Shown here: one piece after another, positions 35,794 to 46,386 of the stretch
Position numbering within the stretch: position 1 is the stretch's first letter
Layout: each line of letters begins with the position of its first letter
DNA from: Pseudomonadales bacterium
GTDB lineage: Bacteria > Pseudomonadota > Gammaproteobacteria > Pseudomonadales > UBA5518
Assembly: GCA_022072145.1 (NCBI GenBank)
Contig: JAJVIG010000005.1
Span: 186,001 to 250,000 of the forward strand
Reading direction: 5' to 3'
Length of the DNA stretch: 64,000 bases
Notes under the pieces: model-generated
Told to the model about the DNA's origin: nothing
The model's input: the letters and a program-made list of their open reading frames with translations, nothing else
Database searches by the model: none
Position numbers and translations under genes: made by a program

Positions 35794-38205
35794 TCACGTC
35801 GCCGCGGGCAACAGTGACCGAGTCGTCCGTGTGTGGATGCTGATCATGCCGGTCGCCGCGAGCTTGTCCAGCGCTTGCCGCGTGATGGCGTCGATTACCT
35901 GCAATACCGGTGGAGCACCGGGCCATGTGGTCTCGGCGAATACGGTCTCCACGCGTTCGCGATCGGCGCCGTCCCGTACCACGGCGACGATGACCGGATC
36001 CGGTGCGCCCGGCACCCGGGTTTCTTCGCATTGTTCGAGGCCATCGCCCAGTAATTCGCGGGCGCGCGCGGCGAAGTTCGCCGCCGGATCGGATGGCGGC
36101 GTCCTCGGTGTCGGCGTCCCTTCCGGCGGCGGTGCCGCCATTACCTGCTCCAGCCGTTTCAGGAATGCCTGTCTTCCCCCCTTGAGCTTGATCTGCGCGA
36201 GGTTGCCCATGCCGTCCAGCACGCCCTGCGCGAGTTCGGTCTTCTGCGCGAGCGACGCCAGCATTCCGTGCTCGATGGTGTCCTCGGCGATCAGGTTCAC
36301 CACGGTGACGGCGCGCAACTGGTTCTTGCGCCAGGCGCGCGCGATGCGCTGCTCGAGTCGCGCCGGGTTCCACGGAAGATCGCAGTTGATCACGACACTG
36401 GCATTCTGCAGGTTGAGCCCCACGCCACCGGAGTCGGTGCTGAGGAACAGCCGGCACGCCGGATCCTGGCGGAAGGCCAGGATTTCCGCGCGGCGTCGCT
36501 TCTGCGGGACATCACCGGTGTGCCAGGCATAACCGATACGCTGGCTGTCGGCCCACTCGCGCACGCGCTCCAGCATGCCGGTCCATTCGGAGAACACGAT
36601 GACCTTCACATCGGCATCGGCGAGACACTCGTCCAGCACGCGCGCGAGTTCGTCGAGTTTCGGACATTCGCGAGAGGGATTGTTCTTCATGATGCCTGGA
36701 GTGTCGCAGATCATGCGCATCATGTTCAGCCGCAGCATCAGCAGATCCTGTTCCTTCGGCGACAGGGCCCGGCGCTGCGCGATCGCCAGCAGTTCGGCGA
36801 CTTGTCGTGCGACGGGCGTATATTCATCGCGCATCGCCGGCGTCAGGGCGACGAACAGGTTGCGATCCGTACGATCCGGAAGTTCGGTCTCCACATCCGC
36901 CTTGCGTCGGCGAAGCAGGACCGGGTGTACGCGCTCACGCAGCCGGTCGAGATTGCGGTAACCGGCTGGCCGGCCCTTGTCGTCGAACTCGTAGTACTCG
37001 CGATTGAAGCGGAACAGCGGGCCGAGCAGTGCGGGGTCGAGGTAATCCACGATCGAACGCAACTCGTCGATACGATTCTCGATCGGAGTTCCGGTCAGCA
37101 CGAAGGCGTAGCGGCTCTCCAGCCGCTTGACCGCCTGGGCGGTCTTCGTGGACCAGTTCTTGATGCGCTGCGCCTCATCGAGCACCACGATATCGGGCCG
37201 CAGCCGCGCGTTGATGTCCAGGCTGTCGGTGACGATCTGCTCGTAGTTGGCGATGGTGAAGAACGGCGGATCCTCGGCCGCGTACATCCGTACGCGCACT
37301 CCCCGAGCGCCGTACACGAGTCCGACCGGGAGGTCCGTGAAGCGGCGGATCTGCTCTTCCCACTCCGCTTTCAGCGAGGCAGGCGTCACGATCAGCACAC
37401 GCTGCGCCTTGCCGAGATGCCCGAGCAGCGCACAGGCGGCGATGGCCTGGATGGTCTTGCCCAGTCCCATCTCGTCGGCGAGCAGTGCACGCTCGGTGAA
37501 CGCCAGATGGAGCATGCCCTCGCGCTGGTACGGCAGTAACGGACTGTGCGTGATCTGTTCGGGATGCGTGCCCGCGGCAATGCCGGCGAGATAGTCACGC
37601 CGGCCAAGGATGCGATCGCGCTCACGGCGGCGTACCTCGATCCACGCTGGCACGTCCTGCGAGATGCGAAGTCGTCTGCTGCGCGAAGCGCGCAGCTGCG
37701 CGAGCAGTGTCTCCGGCTCGATGTCGCAGCGCTGCAATCCGTGAGCATCGAAGTACCCGCGCAGAGCGCGCGAGAGCTTCGTAAGGTTGCGGTCGATGCG
37801 CAGGCCCTGCGCTGCGGCATCGGGCACGATGTCCACGCGCGGTGAACCCAGCCGTTGCGCCGCCTTGTACTCGGCGCGATGGCGCCGGCCAAGCTGCAGC
37901 AGGATCGCTTCCAGATGTTTGCAGCTACCGAGCCCGTTGATGCGGAAATCGGTGCACGTGCAGGAGAATTGGCGCGTGAGCAGATCGCGAACCTCGGCCC
38001 GGTAGACCATGCCGCTCGGCGATCGCACCTCGAAATTCGAGAATACCGGCTGCGTCGGATCCAGATTCGTGATCCGATGACGTTCTTCGCGCGCACGAAG
38101 CTTGCGTTTGACCAGTTCGTGGGTATCCGTGGTGCGCCAGTCGGTGGGTGGTGGCAGCGGGGGATCGAGTCGTCGTGCGCGGTTCGTTCGAGTGGTTTTT
38201 TTCAT
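35794..38205 (-). CDS. SWIM zinc-finger SNF2-family helicase
   Basis: An 803-residue SWI2/SNF2 ATPase. An N-terminal SWIM-type zinc motif (CTC at residues 82-84 and C-x-H at 95-97) precedes the helicase core. The core has LLADEMGLGKTIQAIAACALLG (motif I), VVLDEAQRIKN (DEAQ variant of motif II), LTGTPIENR (motif III), IVFSEWTGML, STDSGGVGLNLQNASVVINCDLPWNPARLEQRIARAWRKNQ (motifs V-VI). Bacterial relatives remodel RNA polymerase or protein-DNA complexes; the partner here is unknown. It starts 27 bp downstream of an orphan HicB-like gene and may be co-expressed with it. Confidence 0.9.
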   Translation of the reverse strand: MKKTTRTNRARRLDPPLPPPTDWRTTDTHELVKRKLRAREERHRITNLDPTQPVFSNFEVRSPSGMVYRAEVRDLLTRQFSCTCTDFRINGLGSCKHLEAILLQLGRRHRAEYKAAQRLGSPRVDIVPDAAAQGLRIDRNLTKLSRALRGYFDAHGLQRCDIEPETLLAQLRASRSRRLRISQDVPAWIEVRRRERDRILGRRDYLAGIAAGTHPEQITHSPLLPYQREGMLHLAFTERALLADEMGLGKTIQAIAACALLGHLGKAQRVLIVTPASLKAEWEEQIRRFTDLPVGLVYGARGVRVRMYAAEDPPFFTIANYEQIVTDSLDINARLRPDIVVLDEAQRIKNWSTKTAQAVKRLESRYAFVLTGTPIENRIDELRSIVDYLDPALLGPLFRFNREYYEFDDKGRPAGYRNLDRLRERVHPVLLRRRKADVETELPDRTDRNLFVALTPAMRDEYTPVARQVAELLAIAQRRALSPKEQDLLMLRLNMMRMICDTPGIMKNNPSRECPKLDELARVLDECLADADVKVIVFSEWTGMLERVREWADSQRIGYAWHTGDVPQKRRRAEILAFRQDPACRLFLSTDSGGVGLNLQNASVVINCDLPWNPARLEQRIARAWRKNQLRAVTVVNLIAEDTIEHGMLASLAQKTELAQGVLDGMGNLAQIKLKGGRQAFLKRLEQVMAAPPPEGTPTPRTPPSDPAANFAARARELLGDGLEQCEETRVPGAPDPVIVAVVRDGADRERVETVFAETTWPGAPPVLQVIDAITRQALDKLAATGMISIHTRTTRSLLPAAT

Positions 38206-38232
38206 CAGCGTCGATCCGTGTTCACGCGGGTT

Positions 38233-38469
38233 CTACGCGCGGCGCATCTCATCCAGCGCCGCACGGGCCGGGAACCCGCTGCGAGTCTCGCCCGAGCGTG
38301 CCGCGAAGCGGTCGATGCCACGTAGCACCCATGCCTCGATCGCCTCCACCGCGTTCGTGTAGGCCTCCTCGAGCGTGTCATCCGCCGGGAAGCACCCCGG
38401 CAGATCGGGTACTACTACACCGAAAGCCGTGGTATCTCTACCCGGTTCGACGGCAATCGGGAACTTCAT
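38233..38469 (-). CDS. Orphan HicB-like antitoxin
   Basis: A 78-residue protein with the HicB N-terminal fold: MKFPIAVEPGRDTTAFGVVVPDLPGCFPADDTLEEAYTNAVEAIEAW. It is shorter than most HicB proteins and lacks a recognisable DNA-binding C-terminus. No HicA gene was found upstream or downstream. GAGGAG precedes the ATG. It may be a solitary regulator or a remnant. Confidence 0.75.
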   Translation of the reverse strand: MKFPIAVEPGRDTTAFGVVVPDLPGCFPADDTLEEAYTNAVEAIEAWVLRGIDRFAARSGETRSGFPARAALDEMRRA

Positions 38470-38697
38470 TTTATTCTCCTCATTTCAACTCCGCTTGCCG
38501 GCGGATGGTGCCGAGCGCCATGCCTGTCCCGCATGGGCCTGCACGAGGCGTGTGCAGTCGGCCGGTCCAGGCCGCGCGGCAGGTTCCATGACGGGGCGAT
38601 TATCCACGAAGAGGCGATGCACTTCGATCCACCCGGCTTGCGATATGCTTGGTGGCGAGCGCGGGTTCGACCGCGATGGCCGGCGGAGGACGATGCG

Positions 38698-40065
38698 ATG
38701 GACGACGGGGAGCGGACGGCCGAGGCGAAGATCGCGGACTGGCTGCACGAACGCCTGGGGGGGCGCGTGCTGCGCATCGAGCGCCAGGCGCGCTGGCGGC
38801 CGGTGTGGTTCGTCGAACTGGAGTGCGAGGGTGAACGGCTCGCGCTCTGCGTGCGCGGCGAGCGCACCGACATGCCGATGGTGTTTCCGCTGGAGCACGA
38901 GATGCGCTTCCAGTCGCTGCTGCACGGCTTCGGCATCCCGGTGGCGCGCGTGCACGGCTGGATCGAGGATCCACCCGCCTACGTGATGGACCGGGTTCCC
39001 GGGCGCGAGGACTTCGCCGGGACCGGTGACGACGAGCGGCGTGCGGTGGTCGATCACTACCTGCAGCTGCTGGCGAGGCTGCACGCGCTGCCGCTGCAGC
39101 CGTTCGTCGAGGCCGGCATACGCCGCGCCGCGACGCCGGCGGAGTCGGGGCGCCTCGGCATCCAGCGCTACGAACAGATCTTCCGCGAACGCAAGCGGCA
39201 TCCGGAACCGCTGATGGAGTTCTGCCTCGGCTGGCTGAAGCGCAACTGGCCCGACACGCGCGGGCGCGAGGCGCCGGTGCTGTGGGACGGCGGACAGTTC
39301 CACCATGGCGGCGGGCGTGTGCTGGCGGCGCTCGATCTCGAGCTGGGGCACATCGGCGATCCGATGATGGATCTCGCCGGCTGGCGGATCCGCGACACCG
39401 TGATCGGTTACGGGGATTTCGACGCGCTGTACACGCGCTACGCCGAGCTGAGCGGGCGGCCGGTCGACCTCGATGCGATCCGCGTCTACTACTTCGCGTT
39501 CACGCTGACCAATCACCTTGCGCTCGGCGCCACGCTGCGCGAGCCGCCGCCCGGGTCGGACGTAATGATCAATCTGCGCTGGTGTTCGGAAACCGATCTG
39601 TTCGCGATCGAGGCGCTCGCGGAGATCCTCGGCATCGAACTGCCCGAGGTCGATGCGCCGGCGCCGCGACCGAGCGTGGTGAGAGGCCTCCACGAGCACC
39701 TGGTGCGTTCGCTGCGCGCGCTGCACACCGGCGACGCCTACCACGACCACCAGCTCCACGTCGCGTTCCGGCTCGCGCGGCACCTGCAGCGTCACGACGA
39801 GATCGGACAGGCCGTGCTGGAGGCGGATCTGGACGACCTCGCGACGCTGCTCGGGTCACGCCCCGCGGACTGGCAGCAAGCCGAGGCCGCGCTGGAGCGC
39901 TTCGTGCTTGCCGATGCCGCCGCGGGCCGCCACGACCGCGATCTGGTGCCGCTGTTCCACCGTATCAACCGCCGGGCGCAGCTGCTGCTCGGCCCCGCAG
40001 GCTCGGCGATGACGCGCCATTTCCCCGCGCAGCGCTTCGATCGCCGCACCCGGAGGACCGTCTGA
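38698..40065 (+). CDS. APH-family phosphotransferase-like protein with atypical catalytic loop
   Basis: A 455-residue protein with an aminoglycoside-phosphotransferase-like fold in the N-terminal 340 residues. Where the Brenner motif HGDxxxxN should be, it reads VLWDGGQFHHGGGRVLAALDLELGHIGDPMMDLAG. The LDxELGHIGDPMMD metal loop is kept but the HGD...N is not. The C-terminal 110 residues form a helical extension. GGCGGAGGA precedes the ATG. Its stop overlaps, as TGATG, the start of a truncated gnd copy, which shows it was once coupled directly to gnd. Its last 58 bp recur at 41854-41911. Confidence 0.75.
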   Translation: MDDGERTAEAKIADWLHERLGGRVLRIERQARWRPVWFVELECEGERLALCVRGERTDMPMVFPLEHEMRFQSLLHGFGIPVARVHGWIEDPPAYVMDRVPGREDFAGTGDDERRAVVDHYLQLLARLHALPLQPFVEAGIRRAATPAESGRLGIQRYEQIFRERKRHPEPLMEFCLGWLKRNWPDTRGREAPVLWDGGQFHHGGGRVLAALDLELGHIGDPMMDLAGWRIRDTVIGYGDFDALYTRYAELSGRPVDLDAIRVYYFAFTLTNHLALGATLREPPPGSDVMINLRWCSETDLFAIEALAEILGIELPEVDAPAPRPSVVRGLHEHLVRSLRALHTGDAYHDHQLHVAFRLARHLQRHDEIGQAVLEADLDDLATLLGSRPADWQQAEAALERFVLADAAAGRHDRDLVPLFHRINRRAQLLLGPAGSAMTRHFPAQRFDRRTRRTV

Positions 40066-40103
40066 TGCCCAAGGCCACGCAATTCGAGCTCGGGCTGATC
40101 GGG
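40008..40103 (+). repeat. 96-bp direct repeat, left copy (APH end and gnd start)
   Basis: It covers the last 58 bp of the upstream phosphotransferase gene and the first 39 bp of a gnd copy, the two sharing one base. It is repeated 1846 bp downstream at 41854-41949 with four mismatches and no gaps. Together the copies bound an inserted 1.75-kb block with two lipoprotein genes. Confidence 0.95.
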
Positions 40104-40199
40104 TCTCTGCCGGTTGCGCGAGCCGTCGATGCGCCCACGCATATCCTTCCAAGCAACTATCCGAGCGTTCCTCCGAGAGCGTCAGAGCCGGCTCTGTAA
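40065..40199 (+). pseudogene. Truncated 5' copy of gnd
   Basis: A 44-codon frame starts [13 protein letters not shown] like the intact gnd ([18 protein letters not shown]) and then leaves the family after codon 13 (SLPVARAVDAPTH...). It is the 5' stump of gnd left on the left side of the insertion. It keeps the overlapping TGATG junction and GGAGG ribosome site of the original gene pair. Confidence 0.85.
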
Positions 40200-40229
40200 T
40201 CAGGCGCCGCCACAACGGCAGCAGAGTTG

Positions 40230-40925
40230 TCAGCGTGGCTCAGAGGCCTTGCCAGATACTTTCGGCCCGTCAGCGTCTTTGGCATTGTCTTGGCCGACGA
40301 TCCGCGGGGCATACAAAGTGGCCGTGACTTCCAAGCGACCGCCAGGAGCGGTCCGGATGGTGGATGTCACTTCCCGATGATGGGTGTAATAGAACACGAA
40401 TGGCTTTCCAGTGATTGGTATGGTGGCCGCCGCCACGGAGACCGCATTCATCGCATTTCCTGAATCATCCTTGCGTGCATAGACAATCAGGTAGCTTGCT
40501 TCCCGCTGATCGTAATTGATGAAGAAGGCGTGCTTCAATACACCGTTCGAATATTCGAACACGTCCGGTTCTATGCGATGAATCTCCCGATAATTATCGT
40601 CAAGCAATACGACCGTAGGAATGAAAAGCTGATCTCCAACGGGCTCACTTACGATCCGTAACTCATACGCACGCTCATAGACCGGCAAATCGAATGCCGC
40701 GAAATAACTGATACCCTCGGCGAATCTGCGCACTGGGTCGCCTTCTGCGCCGACCGCTATTCGCTGAGGGTCGTTGAACTCGATCGGACGGTAGTGTACA
40801 TCCCGATATTGCTCGCAGCAGACGATTGCGGACTGCATGCGCTGACTGTAGTTGATCGGAGCGCAAGCAGCGCATATCGCCGCCAAGATCAATACCGTGG
40901 CTGGTTGCGCTGTTACCAGACTCAC
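40230..40925 (-). CDS. MalM-like lipoprotein
   Basis: A 231-residue protein with a lipoprotein-type leader (MSLVTAQPATVLILAAICAACAP; Cys at the end of the hydrophobic run). The body, with CCEQYRDVHYRPIEFND, FAEGISYFAAFDLPVYERAYELRIVSEPVGDQLFIPTVVLLDD, resembles the maltose-operon periplasmic protein MalM. Function is unknown. It overlaps the preceding lipoprotein gene by four bases (ATGA), so they form one operon. The pair lies within the 1846-bp insertion unit and is less GC-rich than the flanks. Confidence 0.65.
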   Translation of the reverse strand: MSLVTAQPATVLILAAICAACAPINYSQRMQSAIVCCEQYRDVHYRPIEFNDPQRIAVGAEGDPVRRFAEGISYFAAFDLPVYERAYELRIVSEPVGDQLFIPTVVLLDDNYREIHRIEPDVFEYSNGVLKHAFFINYDQREASYLIVYARKDDSGNAMNAVSVAAATIPITGKPFVFYYTHHREVTSTIRTAPGGRLEVTATLYAPRIVGQDNAKDADGPKVSGKASEPR

Positions 40926-41650
40926 TGACTCACGACCGTCTGACTAGCGTGTTTTGGCTTGATGTGCTGTGCGACCCGCTGAGCAATCGCATCAATTCCG
41001 TTCGTCAAACCAGAGAGGCTTTCTGTTCCGTGCGTTTTCAGGGTATCGATGTCAGCGTAGCGATATTTTTCATCGCTGGCGAGATGCACGGTCTTCAGAT
41101 AGGGGTTCGAATGGCCGTAGCTGTATTGCTCTTCATACAGCACGGATTTTGACTTGCGCTCGACGAGGCGCGCGCTCAGCGTCACTCCCGGTACGTAATC
41201 CGATGTTGGGGTAGAGGCGACATAACTAATATTGAATTTGAAATCCAGGTACGCGTCGACGTCGCTGGCAGGATAGCTGTCCAGAAAATCCGATCCCTGC
41301 TTGCGGACTACCGGCTGATCCACAACCGTGTACCCTATTGCCGCCAGTTCATTCTTGACCGCCGCGATGGCATGCGACGTCCAATCCGGTTCCTGACCGG
41401 CGACGGCGGACTGATAGCTGCTGGTCTTTCCCGACATCTCCGCAGCCGCAATCAAGCCCCCAACCAAGCCGAACTGCATGCCGGGATGATTGAGAATGAC
41501 CACAGAGATTTCAGGCGGAGCAGGCGGTGTCAGCACCGCGATTTTCTTGAGATCAGCATTAGCTTCGGCATTGAAGGTCTGCTTCGGTGCAGATGCACAA
41601 CCGCCCAAAATGAATACGGCAAAGCAGACCGCCGCAATCCTGCGAATCAT
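40922..41650 (-). CDS. Lipoprotein of unknown function
   Basis: A 242-residue protein with a good lipobox (FAVFILGGC-AS). Residues after the lipid anchor include KIAVLTPPAPPEISVVILNHPGMQFGLVGGLIAAAE and YTVVDQPVVRKQGSDFLDSYPASDVDAYLDFKFNISYVA, a layout common in outer-membrane lipoproteins that I cannot assign. AAGGAGGGAAT precedes the ATG. First gene of the two-gene operon in the insertion. Confidence 0.7.
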   Translation of the reverse strand: MIRRIAAVCFAVFILGGCASAPKQTFNAEANADLKKIAVLTPPAPPEISVVILNHPGMQFGLVGGLIAAAEMSGKTSSYQSAVAGQEPDWTSHAIAAVKNELAAIGYTVVDQPVVRKQGSDFLDSYPASDVDAYLDFKFNISYVASTPTSDYVPGVTLSARLVERKSKSVLYEEQYSYGHSNPYLKTVHLASDEKYRYADIDTLKTHGTESLSGLTNGIDAIAQRVAQHIKPKHASQTVVSQ

Positions 41651-41853
41651 ATTCCCTCCTTGGACACTACATTCCGATTATTAATAAGTGATTCTGCTCA
41701 GTTCAGGAATCTGTATCGTGTTGAGGTGACAAGCCAAGCCCTTCATTGTGTGCGGAACATATCGCACTTTGTTGCGAGTGACAACCGTGCTGGAACGAGA
41801 TAGTGGCGCCCTTGCGAACCATGATTCAATATTCGGCCATCCAATGCCATGCT

Positions 41854-41949
41854 GATGACGCACTATTTCCCCGCGCAGCGCTTCGATCGCCGCACCCGGA
41901 GGACCGTCTGATGGCCAAGGCCACGCAATTCGAGCTCGGACTGATCGGG
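41854..41949 (+). repeat. 96-bp direct repeat, right copy (APH end fragment and gnd start)
   Basis: Matches 40008-40103 at 92 of 96 positions. This copy joins a 3' stump of the phosphotransferase gene to the intact gnd and supplies gnd with its own GGAGG ribosome site. Confidence 0.95.
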
Positions 41950-43322
41950 CTCGGCACGATGGGAATGAACCTGCTGCTGAACCTGGCCGATCGCGGCAAC
42001 GTGGTCGCAGGCTACAGCCGTGACCGCAGCAAGTCGGCCGAGCTGCGCGAACTCCCCGCCGACAACATCCAGGGCTTCGACGACCTGGCGGAATTCGTCG
42101 CCGCGCTGCGTATCCCGCGCGTGGTGCTGCTGCTGGTGCCGGCGGGCCCTACCGTCGACTCGGTGGTCGCGGGGCTGCGCCCGTTGCTCGCGCGCGGGGA
42201 TTTCATCGTCGATGCCGGCAATAGCTTCCATCGCGACACCACGCGGCGCATCGCCGAGCTCGCGGCCGACGGCATCGAGTTCGTCGGCATGGGCGTCTCG
42301 GGCGGCGAGAGCGGCGCTCGCCACGGGCCGAGCATGATGCCCGGCGGCGGCCAGCGCGCGTGGGAGCGGCTGGGCCCGCTGCTCGAGAGCGCGGCGGCGC
42401 GCGTCGGGGACGAGCCCTGCGTGGCGCCGATGGGCGAGGGCGCGGCGGGCCATTACGTGAAGATGATCCACAACGGCATCGAATACGCGCTGATGCAGAT
42501 GCTCGCCGAGTGCTACGACCTGATGCGCCGCCGCCTCGGCATGAGCAACGAACAGATGGCGGCCGAGTTCGCACGCTGGAATGCCGGGAGGCTGCAGAGT
42601 TACCTGGTCGAGATAACGGTCGAGGTGCTGCGCACGCCGGAGCCACACGGCGCGGGCGCGCTGGTCGATGCGGTGCTCGATCGCGCGCGCGCCAAGGGCA
42701 CCGGCAAATGGAGTTCGCAGGACGCGATGGACCTGGGCGTGCCGGTGCCGGCGATCGACGCGGCGGTCAGCGCACGCGAGCTCTCGGCGTACAAGACCGA
42801 GCGACTGCGCCTGGCGCCGTTGTATTCCGACCCCCCGGCGGCACCGCTCGATCGCGCCGTGGCGCTGGAGGCGCTGGAACGTGCGTACCATGCGGGTGCC
42901 TGGATCGCCTACGCGCAGGGCCTGGCGCAGATCGCGCAGGCATCGGCGGAGTACGGGTTCGGTACCGAGCTCGCCACGGTCGCACGTATCTGGCGCGCCG
43001 GCTGCATCATCCGCGCCGCGATCCTCGACCCGATCGCCGCCGCGTTCGCGTCCGATCCCGTGTTGCCGAATTTGCTGGCGGCGCCGGTTGCGGTGCGGGC
43101 GCTCGACGACAGCGTCGACGGCCTGCGCGCGACGCTGCGCGTGGCGATCGATGCCGGCATTCCCGCTCCGGCGCTGGCCGCGGCACTCGCGTATTTCGAC
43201 GGCATGCGCAGCGCACGGCTGCCGGCGAACCTGATCCAGGCCCAGCGCGATCTGTTCGGCGCGCACACCTACGAGCGCACCGATCGCGATGGTGTGTTCC
43301 ACTCTGCATGGGGAGCGCCGTG

Positions 43323-43323
<1 letters not shown>
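41911..43323 (+). CDS. gnd: 6-phosphogluconate dehydrogenase, decarboxylating
   Basis: A 470-residue NADP-linked enzyme of the pentose phosphate pathway. It shows [21 protein letters not shown] (nucleotide binding), [35 protein letters not shown] (substrate-binding GVSGGE..AR.GPS.MPGG), [19 protein letters not shown] and [29 protein letters not shown]. The product is ribulose 5-phosphate. The start uses GGAGG in the right-hand repeat copy. Its stop and the zwf start share one base (TGATG), and pgl follows, giving a complete oxidative branch. Confidence 0.95.
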
Positions 43324-44849
<1,526 letters not shown>

Positions 44850-44850
44850 C

Positions 44851-45525
44851 GTGCGCATCCGCCGCTTCGATTCGCCCGCAGACCTGGCTGCCGCCGCCGC
44901 GCGCACGTTTGTGGCGGCGGCGCGGCGCGCGATCGCGGCGCGCGGCGGGTTTTCGGTCGCGCTCGCCGGCGGCTCGACACCGCGCGCGCTGTACCAGCGG
45001 CTCGCGGAGGCGCGGCTCGACTGGTCGTGCATCGACGTCTACTGGAGCGACGAGCGCTTCGTGCCGCGCGGTGACGCGCTCAGCAACGAGGCGATGGCGC
45101 GCGCGGCGCTGCTCGATCGAGTCGCGGCGCCGCGCGTGCATCCGATGGTGTGCGCCGCGAGCGCGCAGGCCAGCGCCGAACGCTACCAACGGTACCTGCC
45201 GCCGCAACTGGACCTGGTGCTGCTCGGGATCGGTGCCGACGGCCACACCGCCTCGCTGTTTCCCGGCGCGAGCGCGCTGCACGAGCGCACGCAGTGCGTG
45301 GTGGCGGCGCGCGGCCCGGAACCGGCGCGCGAGCGCATCACGCTCACCGTGCCGTACATCAACGGTGCCCGTGCGGTCTGGTTCCTGGTCAGCGGCGCCG
45401 ACAAGGCAGCCGCGCTGGCGCGCGTGCTGCACGGTGCCGAGGATCCCGATCGCACGCCCGCGCAGGCGGTGGCCCGCCACGCACGCCGCGTCACGCTGTT
45501 CGCCGACCGCGCCGCGCTCCCCTGA
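44851..45525 (+). CDS. pgl: 6-phosphogluconolactonase
   Basis: A 224-residue DevB-type lactonase with FSVALAGGSTPRALYQRLAE, DVYWSDERFVP, LDLVLLGIGADGHTASLFPG and VWFLVSGADKA. It hydrolyses 6-phosphogluconolactone. It begins with GTG one base after the zwf stop, so the gnd-zwf-pgl order makes one operon. Confidence 0.94.
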   Translation: MRIRRFDSPADLAAAAARTFVAAARRAIAARGGFSVALAGGSTPRALYQRLAEARLDWSCIDVYWSDERFVPRGDALSNEAMARAALLDRVAAPRVHPMVCAASAQASAERYQRYLPPQLDLVLLGIGADGHTASLFPGASALHERTQCVVAARGPEPARERITLTVPYINGARAVWFLVSGADKAAALARVLHGAEDPDRTPAQAVARHARRVTLFADRAALP

Positions 45526-45583
45526 TTTCGGCGTGTGGCCGAACGGGTTTGGCACGAATGTCCGGGCACAGCCCGGACCTGCG
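45526..45583. repeat. Decayed GTAG-type hairpins (cluster 4)
   Basis: A degenerate type B unit (TTCGGCGTGTGGCCGAA) and an inverted type A unit lie between the convergent ends of pgl and an SDR gene. Both heads are damaged (GCAGG in place of GTAGG), and here neither gene uses a repeat stop codon. Confidence 0.8.
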
Positions 45584-45593
45584 AAAATTTGTC

Positions 45594-46355
45594 TCATCCC
45601 GCGGTCAGGCCGCCGTCGAGGGTGATCGCCTGTCCGTTCAGGAAACCGTTGTCGTCGGCGCAGGCCCACAGCATCGCCTGCACGATCTCCTCGGGCCGCG
45701 CGAGGCGCCGCATCGGGTTCGCGGCCGCCATGTTCTGCAGCGTGGAGCCGCGCTCGCGCAGCGGATCGAGCAACGGCGTGTCGGTGAAGCCCGGGCACAG
45801 CGCGTTGATGCGCACGTTGCGTTGCGCGTACTCGAGCGCGGCGGTGCGGGTGAGCCCGATCACGCCGTGCTTGGCCGCCGCGTAGGGGCCGAGCAGCGGC
45901 GCGCCGGTCACGCCGGCGACCGAGGCCACGTTCAGGATCACGCCGCCGCCCTGGCGCACCATCGGCGGCAGCTCCGCACGCAGGCACAGGAACACGCCCT
46001 TGAGGTTCACCGCGATGTTGCGGTCGAACACGCTCTCGTCGCAGTCCTCGATGCGCGCCAGTGGATGACCGATGCCGGCGTTGTTGATCGCGACGTCCAG
46101 CCGCTCGAAGCGCGCGACGGTGGCGGCGACGAACTGCTGCACTTCGCTGTTGATCGCGACGTCGCAGCGCATCGCGAGCACCCGGTCGGCGCTCGCCGGC
46201 AGCGTGGCGACGGTGGCGTTGAGCGTGCCGAGATCGATGTCGGCCAGCGCGAGCCGGGCGCCCGCCGCGGCGAAGGCGGCGGCGGCCAGGTGCCCGAGGC
46301 CGCTGCCGGCGCCGGTGATCAGTACGGTGCGTCCGCCGTAGTCGTAGCGCGCCAT
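45594..46355 (-). CDS. SDR-family oxidoreductase
   Basis: A 253-residue classical short-chain dehydrogenase. TVLITGAGSGLGHLAA (cofactor loop), DVAINNAGIGH, NVASVAGVTGAPLLGPYAAAKHGVIG (Ser, Tyr, Lys) and GQAITLDGGLTAG are all intact. Substrate unknown; the layout is that of 3-oxoacyl or hydroxysteroid type dehydrogenases. It follows an HMG-CoA-lyase-like gene on the minus strand after 31 bp, suggesting shared roles in acyl-CoA breakdown. Confidence 0.88.
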   Translation of the reverse strand: MARYDYGGRTVLITGAGSGLGHLAAAAFAAAGARLALADIDLGTLNATVATLPASADRVLAMRCDVAINSEVQQFVAATVARFERLDVAINNAGIGHPLARIEDCDESVFDRNIAVNLKGVFLCLRAELPPMVRQGGGVILNVASVAGVTGAPLLGPYAAAKHGVIGLTRTAALEYAQRNVRINALCPGFTDTPLLDPLRERGSTLQNMAAANPMRRLARPEEIVQAMLWACADDNGFLNGQAITLDGGLTAG

Positions 46356-46386
46356 GCCGTGCCCCTCCGCTGTACCGAAGCCGCCA

